A stretch of DNA of 64,000 nt from Neolentinus lepideus HHB14362 ss-1 (GCA_001632425.1 KV425609.1:16372-80371), one strand, 5' to 3'; positions 32,177 to 42,947 are shown, counted from the first letter of the stretch. The notes: generated by a model not told the origin, from the letters alone. A program made the numbers and translations.

Positions 32177-34648
32177 ATGTCAGACATAGAGACACCCTCC
32201 GAGACTGCACTGGAACAAAGAGATGACTTGCATACACTTGATCGCTCTTCAGCACTGCCTGAGGAAGCTGAGGTCCAGATCACAGAGGAACCTCCTGCAA
32301 AGAAGAAGTGCAGCTGTCCTCCGAAGCAGCAAGCATGGGGTTCTTCAAAATCATCAGGGAAAATGACCCAAGAGGCAGAGTCACCACCTGCAGCCACAGT
32401 GAAGTGCTTGTTCAGGAGTAAGTCACATCATTCAGTCTTGCTGAGATAAAGGATACCACTGAAGTCACTCACACAGAGATCATCTTGAATATTCCATCAG
32501 GAAATGGTGCTGAGGGACTATCGGAAAGGGTCCAGGTAGATTACGATGAATCATTCAATGAAGTCATTGCTGTCATCCATCAGACAATGGGGTGTTCTGA
32601 TACCATACTAAAGCCGCTGCTGCAATACAAACTGTCCAATAAGCCCAAAAATGCACAGAAGTTTGCACTTACACAGGAATCAGATTGGGTGCTCCTTGTG
32701 TGCGATCTAGAGAGTGCCAAGAGGCAGAAGAAGCAGCCGATCCCCATGGATATCTTTACAACTGATCAGGTAAGCCCATGTCCATATGTAAATCTGCCAC
32801 TAATGATACAGATCACTTCCAAGAGTTTCACAGAGACTCACCTCATCCTCAATTCAAGGAAGAATCTATGACCTCGATGCAGCCCGCTGCTCCATTGAAT
32901 CCACCAACAGGGCCTTATACACCGCCCTACATGCCTACTCCATCGCCATTGCCATATCCTGTACATCCAGGTTTTGACCCGTTGATAGGCCCCATTGGCT
33001 TCTGACCCCAGAAAACACAATTTAGGGTGATTCTGTGCACTTCATGGGAACGGTGATTAGCAACTCAATAGTGCACTGTCAGTACTCTGCACACTAGTGA
33101 CCCTATGCCCCAGCGACAAGGCTCTCAGCTCCTCGGTGCACTTAGGGCGGCTCCTCGGTAGCTCAGTCGGTTGAATGTCATTCAGTCAAGTCATCGGCAT
33201 TTTGGCATGCGTCGGCCGGCATTGTTACTATGGTCTGAACCAAGGGATGTCTCAGGGCACCTTTCCATATAGCATACAGCCTGCTGTTGCTTCAGATCAG
33301 TGCTAGTTCTATTGGCATGACTTTCCTTATGCGTGCAGTGTGCATCAACACATGGCGCGACTACGGCTATCATGACACTGCCACACCACAGAGTGGCCCC
33401 ACCCTTTATCCCTCTTTCGACAGGATCACGCTAGTATCAGCAGCATAGCCCACCCACAGATCATCGAAGAGGCACGCTCTAATGCAAAGTCAAGACACAC
33501 CTGACTGGCTCCCATCTGTGGAACAGCACGTGTGCTAGAGTTGGTCACAAGGGGTACTGGTCGAGGAGTGCATGCAGATTAGGAGCAAGGCAGTACAAGT
33601 CATATGGATGTGAGGCTGAGCAGAGGCACAACTCGCGGTAGTAGGTAGATAGGATCAGACATAGAGCAGTCACTCTCTTGTATTTAAGCCATTACTCTAC
33701 TGTTTATACAACAAGTTATCTTCACCACACTCTTCAGATTTCAGTCTCACATCAGAGTTTCTTCTAAGTCCGTCTTGCGACCCACGTTTAGGTACTCTTG
33801 TGTACCTCTGACTTCACCCAGAGATAGTGACAGAGTACACCAGCGTAGTGTCACTGTTCATAAGCAATCCCCTATAAGTCCCTTCCTCCTAGACAGCCCT
33901 GTGCGCTGTAGCATAGTGCTAACCAGAGTCAGTACATTTCTGAGTTAGAGATAGCGACTACAAGTAGCACTCCTCTATAGAGCATTGAAGACCATACAGC
34001 GCTGAGTAGGAGGAGCATCATATAGCGCCTACACAGTGCCATGCACATAGCGCTACATAGCGCATAGCATCACCTTCTATCCTCAGACTGCCACCAAGTA
34101 GCGACTTGGTGCCAACCTCCCTTTAGCCCCAACTATACATCTCACCAACACCCGTCCCCTATGAACTATATTACCCTTCATTACCCCGGGCCTCGCAGCC
34201 ATCTGACACCAAGGGTTTTGGTGTTTGCTTTGTGGTTGTGTCTACACTTTAGGTCTCACTTCCGCAGGTTTCATTGTGTGTCTTTGCATATCACCATACT
34301 TCCCTTACCAGCATCCATATGGTCTACCTGTTCCCAGGCCATTGTTGAGTGGTGACCTACCCAGCAGTGATCCCCCTGAGATCACTGAAATGGAATGGCC
34401 ATCAATAACTTCATTCCTCCAAAAGCTTGACATGGCTGCTCCACAATGTCGATTGGGTCAGGTGATGCATTCTTTTGTAGCGAAAGACTTCTACAACATT
34501 GATGAGCTCTAGGACTTCTCGGCAAAAGATCTGCAATCCGAGTTTAATCTGACCTCTAGGAATGCCAAGTTCATTCACGACGAGCTGAAGAAAGTCTTTG
34601 GATCTACCACCAAAGCAAGGAAAGTGAAGCATGTGCGACTTGGCTAGT
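32177..34648 (+). pseudogene. accessory protein of Tc1-2 with C-terminal SAM-like helical domain
   Basis: Blocks: MSDIETPSETALEQ with a Lys/Pro-rich linker (32,177-32,420); AEIKDTTEVTHTEIILNIPSG...DYDESFNEVIAVIHQTMGC...LLQYKLSNKPKNA...ESDW (32,440-32,770); an intron 32,770-32,811 (GTAAGC...TACAG); a Pro-rich linker; then, after the family-B insertion, EMEWPSITSFLQKLDMAAP...FVAKDFYNIDEL and FNLTSRNAKFIHDELKK (34,385-34,648). I recall this block order from an unnamed multicopy Agaricomycete family. The last block has the look of a SAM-type bundle. One-base frameshifts near 32,432 and 32,840 and a TAG at about 34,510 make it inactive. Role in transposition unknown. Confidence 0.55.
32983..34297 (+). 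mobile_element. family-B element, complete copy 2 (1,315 bp)
   Basis: Starts TGATAGGCCCCATTGG at 32,983 and ends TTGCATATCA. Flanks are CCGT (32,979-32,982) and CCAT (right side), a CCGT duplication with one CpG transition. Removing the insert and one 4-mer joins the host reading as GFDPYFPYQHPYG in frame, confirming the ends to the base. It shares TATA-like CTTGTATTTAAGCC near 33,680 with copy 1. No domain-bearing ORF. Confidence 0.85.
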
Positions 34649-34702
34649 TGTAATGCATCGACAATCTAATTATATATCTTCACTGTAATATATAGCTTAT
34701 CT

Positions 34703-35990
34703 TTACATATAACCTGAATGTGATATCCACCCTTTCACCATGTCCAGTGTGATCTGGTCTAGAGCTTCATAAAGGAACATGTAAGGCCTCTCCTTCCCCC
34801 CTGCCTCAACTGCACTCCAAAAAGCCTTCCCATGGCATCGTAAATAGCTTTTGATGAAGGCAAAGGCCTCCTCAATTGGATTCAGATCAGGTGAATATGG
34901 TGGCAGGAACATGAACTTGATCCCACTAGAAATATTATGATAAGAATTGAACATTACATTGATGTAAGGTGACTTACCGAGCTTCACACAACTCCTCCAC
35001 CTCTGGAACATGGTGGATAGTACAGTTGTCCATCACTAGAACACTTCATGGGCCAGGGTACGGGTTCATCTCTTCCAAGAGACCTTCTATATACTCAATG
35101 AAGCCATCCCCATCATACGCACCCTGCCTGATATCACTGTATATGATTCCATCCACTGTGAGAGCTGGAAGCATGGAATATCTACAGAATTAGACTGAGA
35201 GTCTTTTATAATGCATAGGAGACATACTCACCTCTTCCCATGAACAAACTTTGCTTTGATATGGGCCCTGTGCCCCTTATAAGCCCATCTGTACATTCAA
35301 TATGCCGTCCGCAGGTCAACAGTGCTCTCATCAATGAAAACAAGCCAATCTGGACTCTCAGCGCCAATCCAGAAGCCGTACTTTAGTCTCATCTCCTCAT
35401 TCCTCTCAGATGCAGCTTTTGAGAGCTGCTCAGAAAGGAAATGAGTTGGTGAAGGGACATAACATGCAATAATAGACACACCTGCTTTGCACGGAATCCC
35501 AATCTTTTCATAGTCTGCCATAATGCTGCAAGACTTACTTCTACCCCATGCACAGCATCTAACTCATCTGCTATTTCATCAAGATAAAGGTCCGGTGATT
35601 GTTCGAGGACAGCGATGAGGAACTATGAGGCCATATCAGTCACAGTTTGGCACTGCAATATACATATTATACATTACCTGGGTATGAGTATCATTGAGGA
35701 TGGGAGTCCTACCAACCCTCTTTGGATCTACCAGCACATCCCCAATCTCATTCCAGCAGTGTAAAGTCTGCTGTACAACACGCAGCAGCATGTCGAGGTC
35801 TATTGCAATTTGCATGGTTTTACAACCAAGGGTGTACCACTGGTAGACCACTCACTGGTGGAGATCATGGCTATAACATTGCCTAATAGGGTCATCATCC
35901 TTTTGGTGAGGCATATGGCAAAGTGAGGATGCTGGATGAAACGAGCAACAGCGTACACGACGCAGAGGGTACATGTGACATCACACATCC
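34703..35990 (-). pseudogene. Tc1/mariner-type DDE transposase of Tc1-2
   Basis: Minus strand. N-terminal HTH reading VYQWYTLGCKTMQIAIDLDMLLRVVQ (about 35,850-35,770), a PKRVGRTPIL linker, then SEQLSKAASERNEEMR and LVFIDESTVD (first D, about 35,345-35,316), AYKGHRA, the segment PALTVDGIIYSDI, VLVMDNCTIHH (second D, about 35,045) and LPPYSPDLNPIEEAFAFIK (E, about 34,890-34,850). The full catalytic triad is present. Introns are likely at 34,926-34,977 and near 35,181-35,231. A TGA interrupts around 35,048 (GP*SVLVMDN). Converges with the accessory gene, about 55 bp apart. Confidence 0.75.
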
Positions 35991-36053
35991 TAATGAGTCA
36001 CACGGGTGTGGCGCAAAGTGGGATGGGAGGTGTGGATGGATGGTAGGCACCTT

Positions 36054-36250
36054 TGGCAGCATTAGTGCCTATCTGGACAGCAAGACTCTCTTACTATGCA
36101 AAACAAAATCCACCTTCAGCCCAGTTCGAACCTGCAGTCTTGGGAGACTGCAGTAGTTGATGTTACCACTTCACCATTATGTCTTGCTTTAACCTCTATG
36201 ACTCAGACCTCTTGTTCCCTACTTTATTTTGCTTCTTTCCTTATTCATCT
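36054..36250 (+). repeat. copia-1 LTR, partial (plus orientation)
   Basis: Starts TGGCAGCATTAGTGCC, a one-base variant of the TGTCGGCATTAGTGCC ends at 52,667 and 38,351 (both minus). It interrupts the right inverted repeat of Tc1-2 and runs into the assembly gap at 36,251. Contains an inverted tRNA-like A/B-box segment. Confidence 0.75.
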
Positions 36251-36540
36251 NNNNNNNNNNNNNNNNNNNNNNNNNNNNNNNNNNNNNNNNNNNNNNNNNN
36301 NNNNNNNNNNNNNNNNNNNNNNNNNNNNNNNNNNNNNNNNNNNNNNNNNNNNNNNNNNNNNNNNNNNNNNNNNNNNNNNNNNNNNNNNNNNNNNNNNNNN
36401 NNNNNNNNNNNNNNNNNNNNNNNNNNNNNNNNNNNNNNNNNNNNNNNNNNNNNNNNNNNNNNNNNNNNNNNNNNNNNNNNNNNNNNNNNNNNNNNNNNNN
36501 NNNNNNNNNNNNNNNNNNNNNNNNNNNNNNNNNNNNNNNN
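36251..36540. other. assembly gap (290 N)
   Basis: Unknown bases. By alignment with 52,293-52,470 the missing copia-1 sequence should be roughly 180 bp (LTR end, primer-binding site, leader), so the gap length may not be true. Confidence 0.95.
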
Positions 36541-38036
36541 TCATCTGCGCTCTAGAGGTACATCCAACCTCATCTGGATCCATCCATCTGCCATCCATCT
36601 CTATTTCGACTTTCTGGCTACTCTAGTGGTCCATCCACACCCTATGACATTGATTCCAGCTTCCTATTGCTGTCCTATGCTTTTTCGCTGCATGATTATG
36701 CCTAGAATCACTCCTTGGCCCATTTGGACCACCTACTCGCTCTCCAGCTTCATCTCTACCTCTGAACTTGCTCATCTGGTCTCAGACTGGTCTCTACTGC
36801 TTCCTACTGTCATCCTACATCCCGATCCTCATTGTTGCTGCCTTATCGCCCCCAATCATCGCTGTTGCCATGTCAACAACTACTCCTACCACCAAGCATC
36901 CATTCCCAGCTCTTGGGGAGTGCAACTATGGGTCCTGGGCTGATGATATGGAGGCATACCTGAAGACTCTCGATCTCTGGGATGTCACCGATGATCCTAC
37001 AGCTGCTCCACTGCCTGAGGATGCTACAAATCTGATGATGGAGGAGAGGAAGGAGGTGCAGGACTGGGAGAAGCACAAGGGTCAGGCGAGTGGTCAGATC
37101 TGGTTAGTGGTTGAGGACAGGCAGAAGGTGCATGTTAAGGATGTCAAGAGTGACCCAGCAAAGATGTGGTTGAAGTTGAAGGAGGTACATGTTCAGCAGA
37201 AGCCAGGTACATGTTTCAATGCCTACGATGCACTTCTGGGGCTCTGCAAGCTCAAGGGGGAGTCCCTCGCCTCTCTTATGGCTAGAGCAGACAAGGCCAT
37301 GCAAGATATCTGTGTGCTGCACCCTAAAGACTTCACCATTGACTCCCTCAACAACGACCTCACCTCTATGGCTCTCATTCGTGCCCTCCCTTCTGAATAC
37401 AACAACTTTGTATCCTCCTTGCTCCTACTCAACTCCCTCGACCTCTCCAAGCTCCAGTCTGTGTTCCAGAACAAAGAGTCTCAGCACTTCGCTCAGGGCA
37501 TCGATGCTTTGCCTTCTCTGGCTATGGCTGCTGGCTCTACCTCTAGTCCTTCACAGGGCATACACTGCATGTTCTGTGACTGGGAGGGTCATACCGAGGC
37601 TAGCTGCAAGTTCAAGGAGAACACTGTGAAGACACAGAAGGCAAAGACTGCTTATCATTGCCAGGAGCATAGGGGAGGGAAGAAGAAGGCTCAGAATGCG
37701 CAGGAGGTGTCCAAGGACATTGAGGCCTCTGCTAACATTGCAGAGTATGCTGGTAAAGCAAGTGTCACTCTATCTGCTTCGGATCACTTGTCTTGGCTCT
37801 CTTCACTGGCAGCTGCTAACTGGAACACCGACACAGGTGCTACTTCACACATGACGCCTCATCGACACTGGTTTGCTTCCTACTCACCCCATATCATCCC
37901 TGTGCGCCTCGCTAATGATACTATCATCTATACTGCTGGGATGGGATCTGTGATGTTTGAGCTGGTTCTGGGAGAGTCTAAGGTGCCCATAGTTGTACTC
38001 CACGATGTCCTTCATGTTCCTCAGTTTATCAAGCTG
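36541..38036 (+). pseudogene. gag: copia-1 gag-protease, truncated inverted copy
   Basis: Gag ATG at 36,870 (MSTTTPTTKHPFPALGEC). The frame continues through a gag domain (WDV...IWLVVEDRQKVHV), a zinc knuckle CMFCDWEGHTEASCKFKE (CX2CX4HX4C variant) and the protease motif WNTDTGATSHM, then stops at DVLHVPQ. There it meets the end of the minus-strand copia-1 3' LTR. It is almost identical to 50,820-51,965 (two protein differences seen in about 395 residues). It ends before integrase, so it is non-functional alone. Confidence 0.85.
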
Positions 38037-38351
38037 GAAGACTGTAGGTCTCACAATGCACACCAGGAAGCCTGAGTCAAGCTCTATAAGTTGGATGAAG
38101 AAGAGCTTGACTCTGAACGTGTTTTAGGGAGTAATGTGGCATGGGAAACATGCGAGACAAATAAGGAAAGAAGTGAAGTAAAGTAGGGAACAAGAGGTCC
38201 GAGTCATAGAGGTTAAAGCAAGACATAATAGCTAAGTGATAACATCACCTACTGCAGTCTCCCAAGACTGCAGGTTCAAACCAGGCTGAAGGTGGATTTT
38301 GTTTTGCATAGTAAGAGAGTCTTGCTGTCCAGATAGGCACTAATGCTGACA
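38037..38351 (-). repeat. copia-1 3' LTR
   Basis: Begins on the minus strand TGTCAGCATTAGTGCC at 38,351 and ends near ...CCAGCTTGATA at 38,037, where plus-strand gag of the other copy abuts. About 315 bp. Includes a diverged copy of the tRNA-like A/B-box segment. Confidence 0.8.
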
Positions 38352-38379
38352 CTCCCCCCTGACATGGCACCTCTGCCAA

Positions 38380-40137
38380 TCAGGCCAAACCCAAAAGACC
38401 AACTATGATCTCCACCTTCCCTTTAGCCAATGCTTTCATCATACAATCAGCTGGCATCTCATCCATCCTAAGGTGTGCCAACCCAATCCTACCCCTCACA
38501 ACCTCATCCCACAGCCAATAGAACCTCAGGTCTAAGTGCTTCATGCACCCATGATGTTCGGGATTCTTCGTGACAGCTAGAGCAGATTGGTTATTGATGT
38601 AAAGCATAGATGGCCCAGAGAGAGGATAACCAAGCTCAGTCAAGAAGTTGCACAGCCAGAGGATCTCCTGCCCTGCAGAGACAGCAGCAACATACTCAGC
38701 CTCAGTAGTCGAGAGAGTAATGATAGACTGGAGGCGACTAGACCAAGAGATAGCACCAGAGCCCATTTTGACAACATAACCACTCATAGAGCGACCGCTG
38801 TCCGGGTTCCCAGCATGATCAGCATCAGTGAAGGTTGTAAATAGTGCAGACGATGATGAGGGAGAGTACGTCAGCTTGTAATCGATAGTACCCTTCAGAT
38901 AGCGAAATAGGTGCTTAACAGCCTTCCAGTGATGCTTGCCAGGGTTCTTGCTAAAGCGTGCCAGAACTCCAATGCTGTAAGTGATGTCTGGATGCGTAGC
39001 GACAGCGAGATAAGTGAGGGCACCAACCACATTGATATATGGCACAGAGCGCATCTCATCAAATTCAGCCTTAGTCTGAGGAGCCATTGTTGCACTAAGC
39101 TTAGAGCCAGGGTCCATAGGTGTCGAGACAGAGTCGCAGTCAGCCATACTGAAGCGTGACAAGATGTCGAGGATGTACTGTTGCTGAGAGATTGTCAGAG
39201 TCCGAGATGAGCGATCACGCTTGATTTTGATACCCAGGAGCCATGAGGTAGGGCCTAGGTCACACAGCTTGAAATGCTGCCTCAGATGGTCCTTGACCTT
39301 CTGAATCGCCGCAGAGGACTTGCTGGCAATAGTCATGTCATCAACAAAGACAGGGATGATGATACGCACATTGTCCTTCCCATAGACCCAGATGCTGTGC
39401 TCACAAGTCAACCATGAGAAGCCTAGCTTCTCAGTCAAGACCTCATTCAGCTTCTCATGCTAACGTCTCCCAGCCTGCTTAAGGCCATACAGCGATTTCT
39501 GCAGTTGCCAAACCCACTTTGGTCCCTTCTGCTCAAATCCCTCAGGTTGACGCATATAAAAGTCCTCCTCCAATGTCCCATTGAGGTACACAGTCGAAAT
39601 ATCAACACTCTCAAGCTCCAGGTCCTCTAAAGCAGCTAACGTGAGGATGGCACGCAGAGAGGCCCACTTAGGTGTTGGGGTGAAGGTCTCATTGTAATTG
39701 AAACCAGGGTGCTGTGAGAAGCCCTTTGTGACTAAGTGACCCTTGTAGCACTCAATAGAGGCATCCGCATTTCGCTTTACCTTGAAGACCCAGTGACTCC
39801 CAATAGCCTTGCGACCCGGAGGGCACTCAACAAGTTTGAATGTCCCATTCTCAATGAGAGACTGGATTTCATCCTGAGCAGCCTTCAACCACTGTTGGTG
39901 CTCCTCCTCTGGATGCTGCATCACCTCACAAAAGGTATGAGGTTCACTGGTATGCTCATCACCCTTGAATGCAGTCTGGACAACAGACTCAAAGGCGTAG
40001 TCCCGAGCATCCTCCCAAGACCAATACTCGACTGTCTGACCAGCAAAGACAAAGTCCATACTAGCTGACATAGCACTAGCCAGATCACCCTCGTCCTTCA
40101 CATACCCTGGTCCGATATTGAGCTCATCCTCTTCCAC
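38380..40137 (-). pseudogene. pol: copia-1 reverse transcriptase-RNase H
   Basis: Minus strand, one frame with one stop. From 40,137: acidic linker, FAGQTVEYWSWEDARDYAF, RT start (AIGSHWVFKVKRNADASIE), FTPTPKWASLRAIL, DISTVYLNGTLEEDFYMRQPEGF, QKSLYGLKQAGRR, then TAG at about 39,459 (Trp expected before HEKLNE), then IIIPVFVDDMTIASKS (catalytic VDD), LLGIKIKRDRS, ADHAGNPDSGRSMSGYVVKMG and STTEAEYVA (RNase H). The tail ends EIIVGLLGLA close to the 3' LTR. Apart from the TGG to TAG change it is intact. Confidence 0.85.
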
Positions 40138-41484
40138 GTCATCGTCTGGAGGATGGAACTCATCAGGAGGGGCTGGAGAGGGTGTAGGCAGTTCGAGTGG
40201 GTCAGGAGAGTCAGAAAAGCGAGATGGAGCAGCAGGAGAGACTCTAGCACCAGGAGGAGTCAGATTTTGTCATCAAAGTGCAGTCTCATTAAGAGAGCCC
40301 TGCTGGCACATTGAGAGAGTAGAGCATCAAGGAGGTGGATTAGCTGGAGGTTCAATGTTTGGTGGGGGTCCAGGAGGCAGCATAGGTTCTGGAGAAGGAG
40401 ATGGGGGCAGAGCAATAGCTGGAGGTGGATGGGGTGGAGCATCATTGTCATCATCTCCCCCCTGATCCAGTACATCCAAAGGAAGCTCATCATCTCCCCC
40501 CTGATCAGGGACATTGAAAGAGCTAAGAGGATCGCCAAAGGGGTTGATGTCATGAGCGTTACCAGGAAAGCAGCGTTCATCAAAGACAGCATTAGAACTG
40601 TTGAAGAACTTGCACTCCCCAGGATCCCAGAAAGTCCAAGCATGAGTACCTGGGGCATAGCCAACAAAGATACACTTGTGAGTGTTAGTGTTGCCGCCGG
40701 TCTGGGTCAGTCCAGGTCAGTCTGGTCTGAAGCGGTCCAGGAGACTGATGACCCTTGGACCGGTCAGTCCAGGATATATAAATGGCAGTCCGGTCTGGTC
40801 TCAGTCCCAAGACCGTCTGACCCGTTGAGCCAGAGTTTGTGTCCAAATTAAGTAATATTATGCGATATTGGTCATAGTTGTGCTATATTTAAGACCAGGC
40901 CCACCGTTGCTCCAATACCGCCAGACGTAATAGCAGGCTGGGAGGTGGGACCACCGGTCCAGACCGTTTACGGACCGACCTAACCCACATTTAGACTGAA
41001 CCAACGGATCAGTGTCTTGGACTGAATGGCATGGTCCGGTCCCGAGACTGATGCAGCAGTCTGGGCTGGACTGCAGTCCAACCCGGACCGGCAGCAACAC
41101 TAGTGAGTGTGAGGCTGGAGTGCCTTGTGCTGCTTCTTGCATATAAGGACATAAGCGAGCAAACCAAAGACCCAGAAGTAGGAGACGTCCAGTTTCTTTC
41201 CCTTCTTCCACAAGGAATAAGGAATCGTGCCAAAGAGCACAGAGCGAGGGATGCGATTATGGACATGGACAAAGCAGCAAACAGCATAGGTCCAGAATGA
41301 TGCAGGGAGCTTCACCTCAAAGAGCATAGCAGTAACGGTGGCCTGGATAGTCTGGTTAGTGCGCTCAGCAATACCATTCTGATACACCTCATCCATCTCA
41401 GTGTGCTTGCACACAATACCCTCCTGATGACAGAACTCATCCCAATCCTTTCCAACATACTCACTGCCCTTATCATCCATCGAA
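40138..41484 (-). pseudogene. copia-1 integrase, C-terminal part
   Basis: The minus strand from 41,479 reads DDKGSEYVGKDW (second D), then NGIAERTNQTIQ (E) and the GKEx-like domain ending KALQPHTH at 41,103. After the hAT-like insertion it resumes at CIFVGYAPGTHAW (about 40,677) and runs into a Pro/Asp-rich linker with stops near 40,315 and 40,270. The upstream integrase part is beyond gypsy-2. Confidence 0.75.
40686..41102. mobile_element. hAT-type miniature element, 417 bp
   Basis: Terminal inverted repeats TAGTGTTGCCGCCGGTC at the left and its complement (variant with one change) at the right. Flanked by an exact 8-bp duplication GTGAGTGT (40,678-40,685 and 41,103-41,110). 8-bp duplications and TAGTG ends are typical of hAT elements. 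Interior has repeated GGTCYGGTC/CAGTCC motifs and no ORF, so it depends on a transposase elsewhere. Confidence 0.9.
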
Positions 41485-42006
41485 TGTTAGGACGTGACCC
41501 TGAACACATTCATGTACTGTACACTTAGCGAAGTGTACTGCTATCTCAAGGCTTGGCCTTAGAGTATAGTTCTGTGAGCCCTCTACATGAGGTAGTCTCA
41601 CTAGCCAAGGGTAGAGTTCAGAGTAGGTGGTAGATTATAAGAAGGTTGAACTAGGGAAAGTACAAGATATGGTACACCTTATATACCCCAGTCCCCTGCG
41701 CACGGACCAGCTGCGGAAGCTTGGTCATGTGTGGTTCTACTCAGAGAAAGAACTACCTAGACTGATCTAGATCGTATGAGTCAGAGAAAAGAACTACATG
41801 GAACGAACTAGAATGTTCATGCCGAGGCATGTGAATGATGGATCCCGAGATCCTCTGACATCTAGGGAATATTCATACATATAAGGAAAATGACTCTGTC
41901 CATGCTGAAGCATGTGAATGATGTGTAAGTGAAGCAATAGGCATGTGATAAAAGAATTTGAAATATGACTCAGCACTCCATCCCGTGACCTGCTATTTTC
42001 GTAACA
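41485..42006 (-). repeat. gypsy-2 3' LTR
   Basis: 522 bp, TGTTAGGACGTGACC to TTCGTAACA on the plus strand. Contains CCTTATATACC (TATA-like, about 41,677). Pairs with 49,691-50,212. Confidence 0.92.
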
Positions 42007-42947
42007 TTAGGTCCACTTCTAGATCAAAGATCACTGATCTTTAATCATGGCCATGAACACTGGTATTGCTCCCATTGTTGACTGAAGAAGTAGCATCCCA
42101 GCATAGACGGTTGGTTCGCGCCAAGGGGCATACCGAGAGTGTTGAGCCCGAGGTTGGGGCGGTGCTGGATGGGGAGTGGCTGGTTGTGACGCCACGTTCC
42201 GTCTAATTGGAACATGTTGTGGTGTAGACTAGTCCCATGGGCCCAAGTGTTCTCGGAATGGAAAGCGTGGTTTGTCGGTGAAGGGAGGAGGTGGTTGGTC
42301 GACATCGATGGGGTTGGCTCTTGTGCCATCAGGGCAGAGTCGAGAGCATCTCGTAGCCTCGTGTAGGCATAAGAAGGTGGTGAGAGGGTCAGGGATGCCT
42401 CAATGAATGAGGTGGTGGACGAGGTGTTGTCTGATGTCCTCATGTCCTCCACATTCCCACCTGATACTGGAAAGGGCACCCTCGATGAGTACGAGAGCAG
42501 ACTCCTGTTGGGCTCGGATGTGCTTGAGTTCTCCAATCTCTCTGGCGATGACATGGCCGATGGGATCAGTGGCGAGGATAGTGTGTAGTCCAGGGTCAGA
42601 GAGGTGGTCGATGAGAACACGATGGATTTGGTTGACGTAGGGGCCATCATGAAGGTGACACTCTCTGGAGTGCGATAGCAGGGGTGAGGGAAGGCGATGG
42701 CCTGAGTATGTGGATTCAGGGGGCGAGTTGGAGGTTAATGGTGGAGGGGCAGGATTGGAATCTGCAGTTGAAGAGATGGATGAGGAGGTTGGGGTGACCG
42801 TCGAAGGAATGGGTGGTAGTGGTCGAGCAATTTTGTGGAGGTTGGTGGATGCGTGCATTCAGCGGAGGGAGGGCATGCTTGAGAGTGAGTGAGGGAATGG
42901 TGTTCAGCTTAGGTTCCTCACGCATTTATAAGCATTGAGGAGCTCGG
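42007..42947 (-). pseudogene. gypsy-2 extra ORF downstream of pol
   Basis: Minus strand, starting ATG-like at about 42,858 (MHASTNLHKIARPLPPIPS). A Pro/Ser/Thr-rich stretch is followed by a well-structured segment VNQIHRVLIDHLSDPGLHTIL and DPIGHVIAREIGELKHI...ALVLIEGALSSIRWE. A frameshift near 42,400 leads to a His/Pro-rich tail ending at 42,045. I recall a similar segment after pol in other basidiomycete gypsy elements, but the function is unnamed. The first bases (42,947-42,905) complete the chromodomain reading interrupted by family A. Confidence 0.55.

Larger units (their letters stand above)
32041..36053. mobile_element. Tc1-2: two-gene element with ~95-bp terminal inverted repeats
   Basis: About 32,041-32,138 (GGTGCCTACCATCCATCC...) is the reverse complement of about 35,955-36,050 (...GGATGGATGGTAGGCACC) with only a few differences. 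Between them are a plus-strand gene (32,177-34,648) and a minus-strand Tc1-type transposase (34,703-35,990), converging. The outer right end is cut by the copia-1 LTR at 36,054, so the true terminus and TA duplication cannot be read. Without the 1.3-kb family-B insert the element would be about 2.7 kb. Confidence 0.7.

Noticed and set aside
36179..36943. Open frames across the run of N
   Set aside because: Unknown bases cannot show a reading frame.
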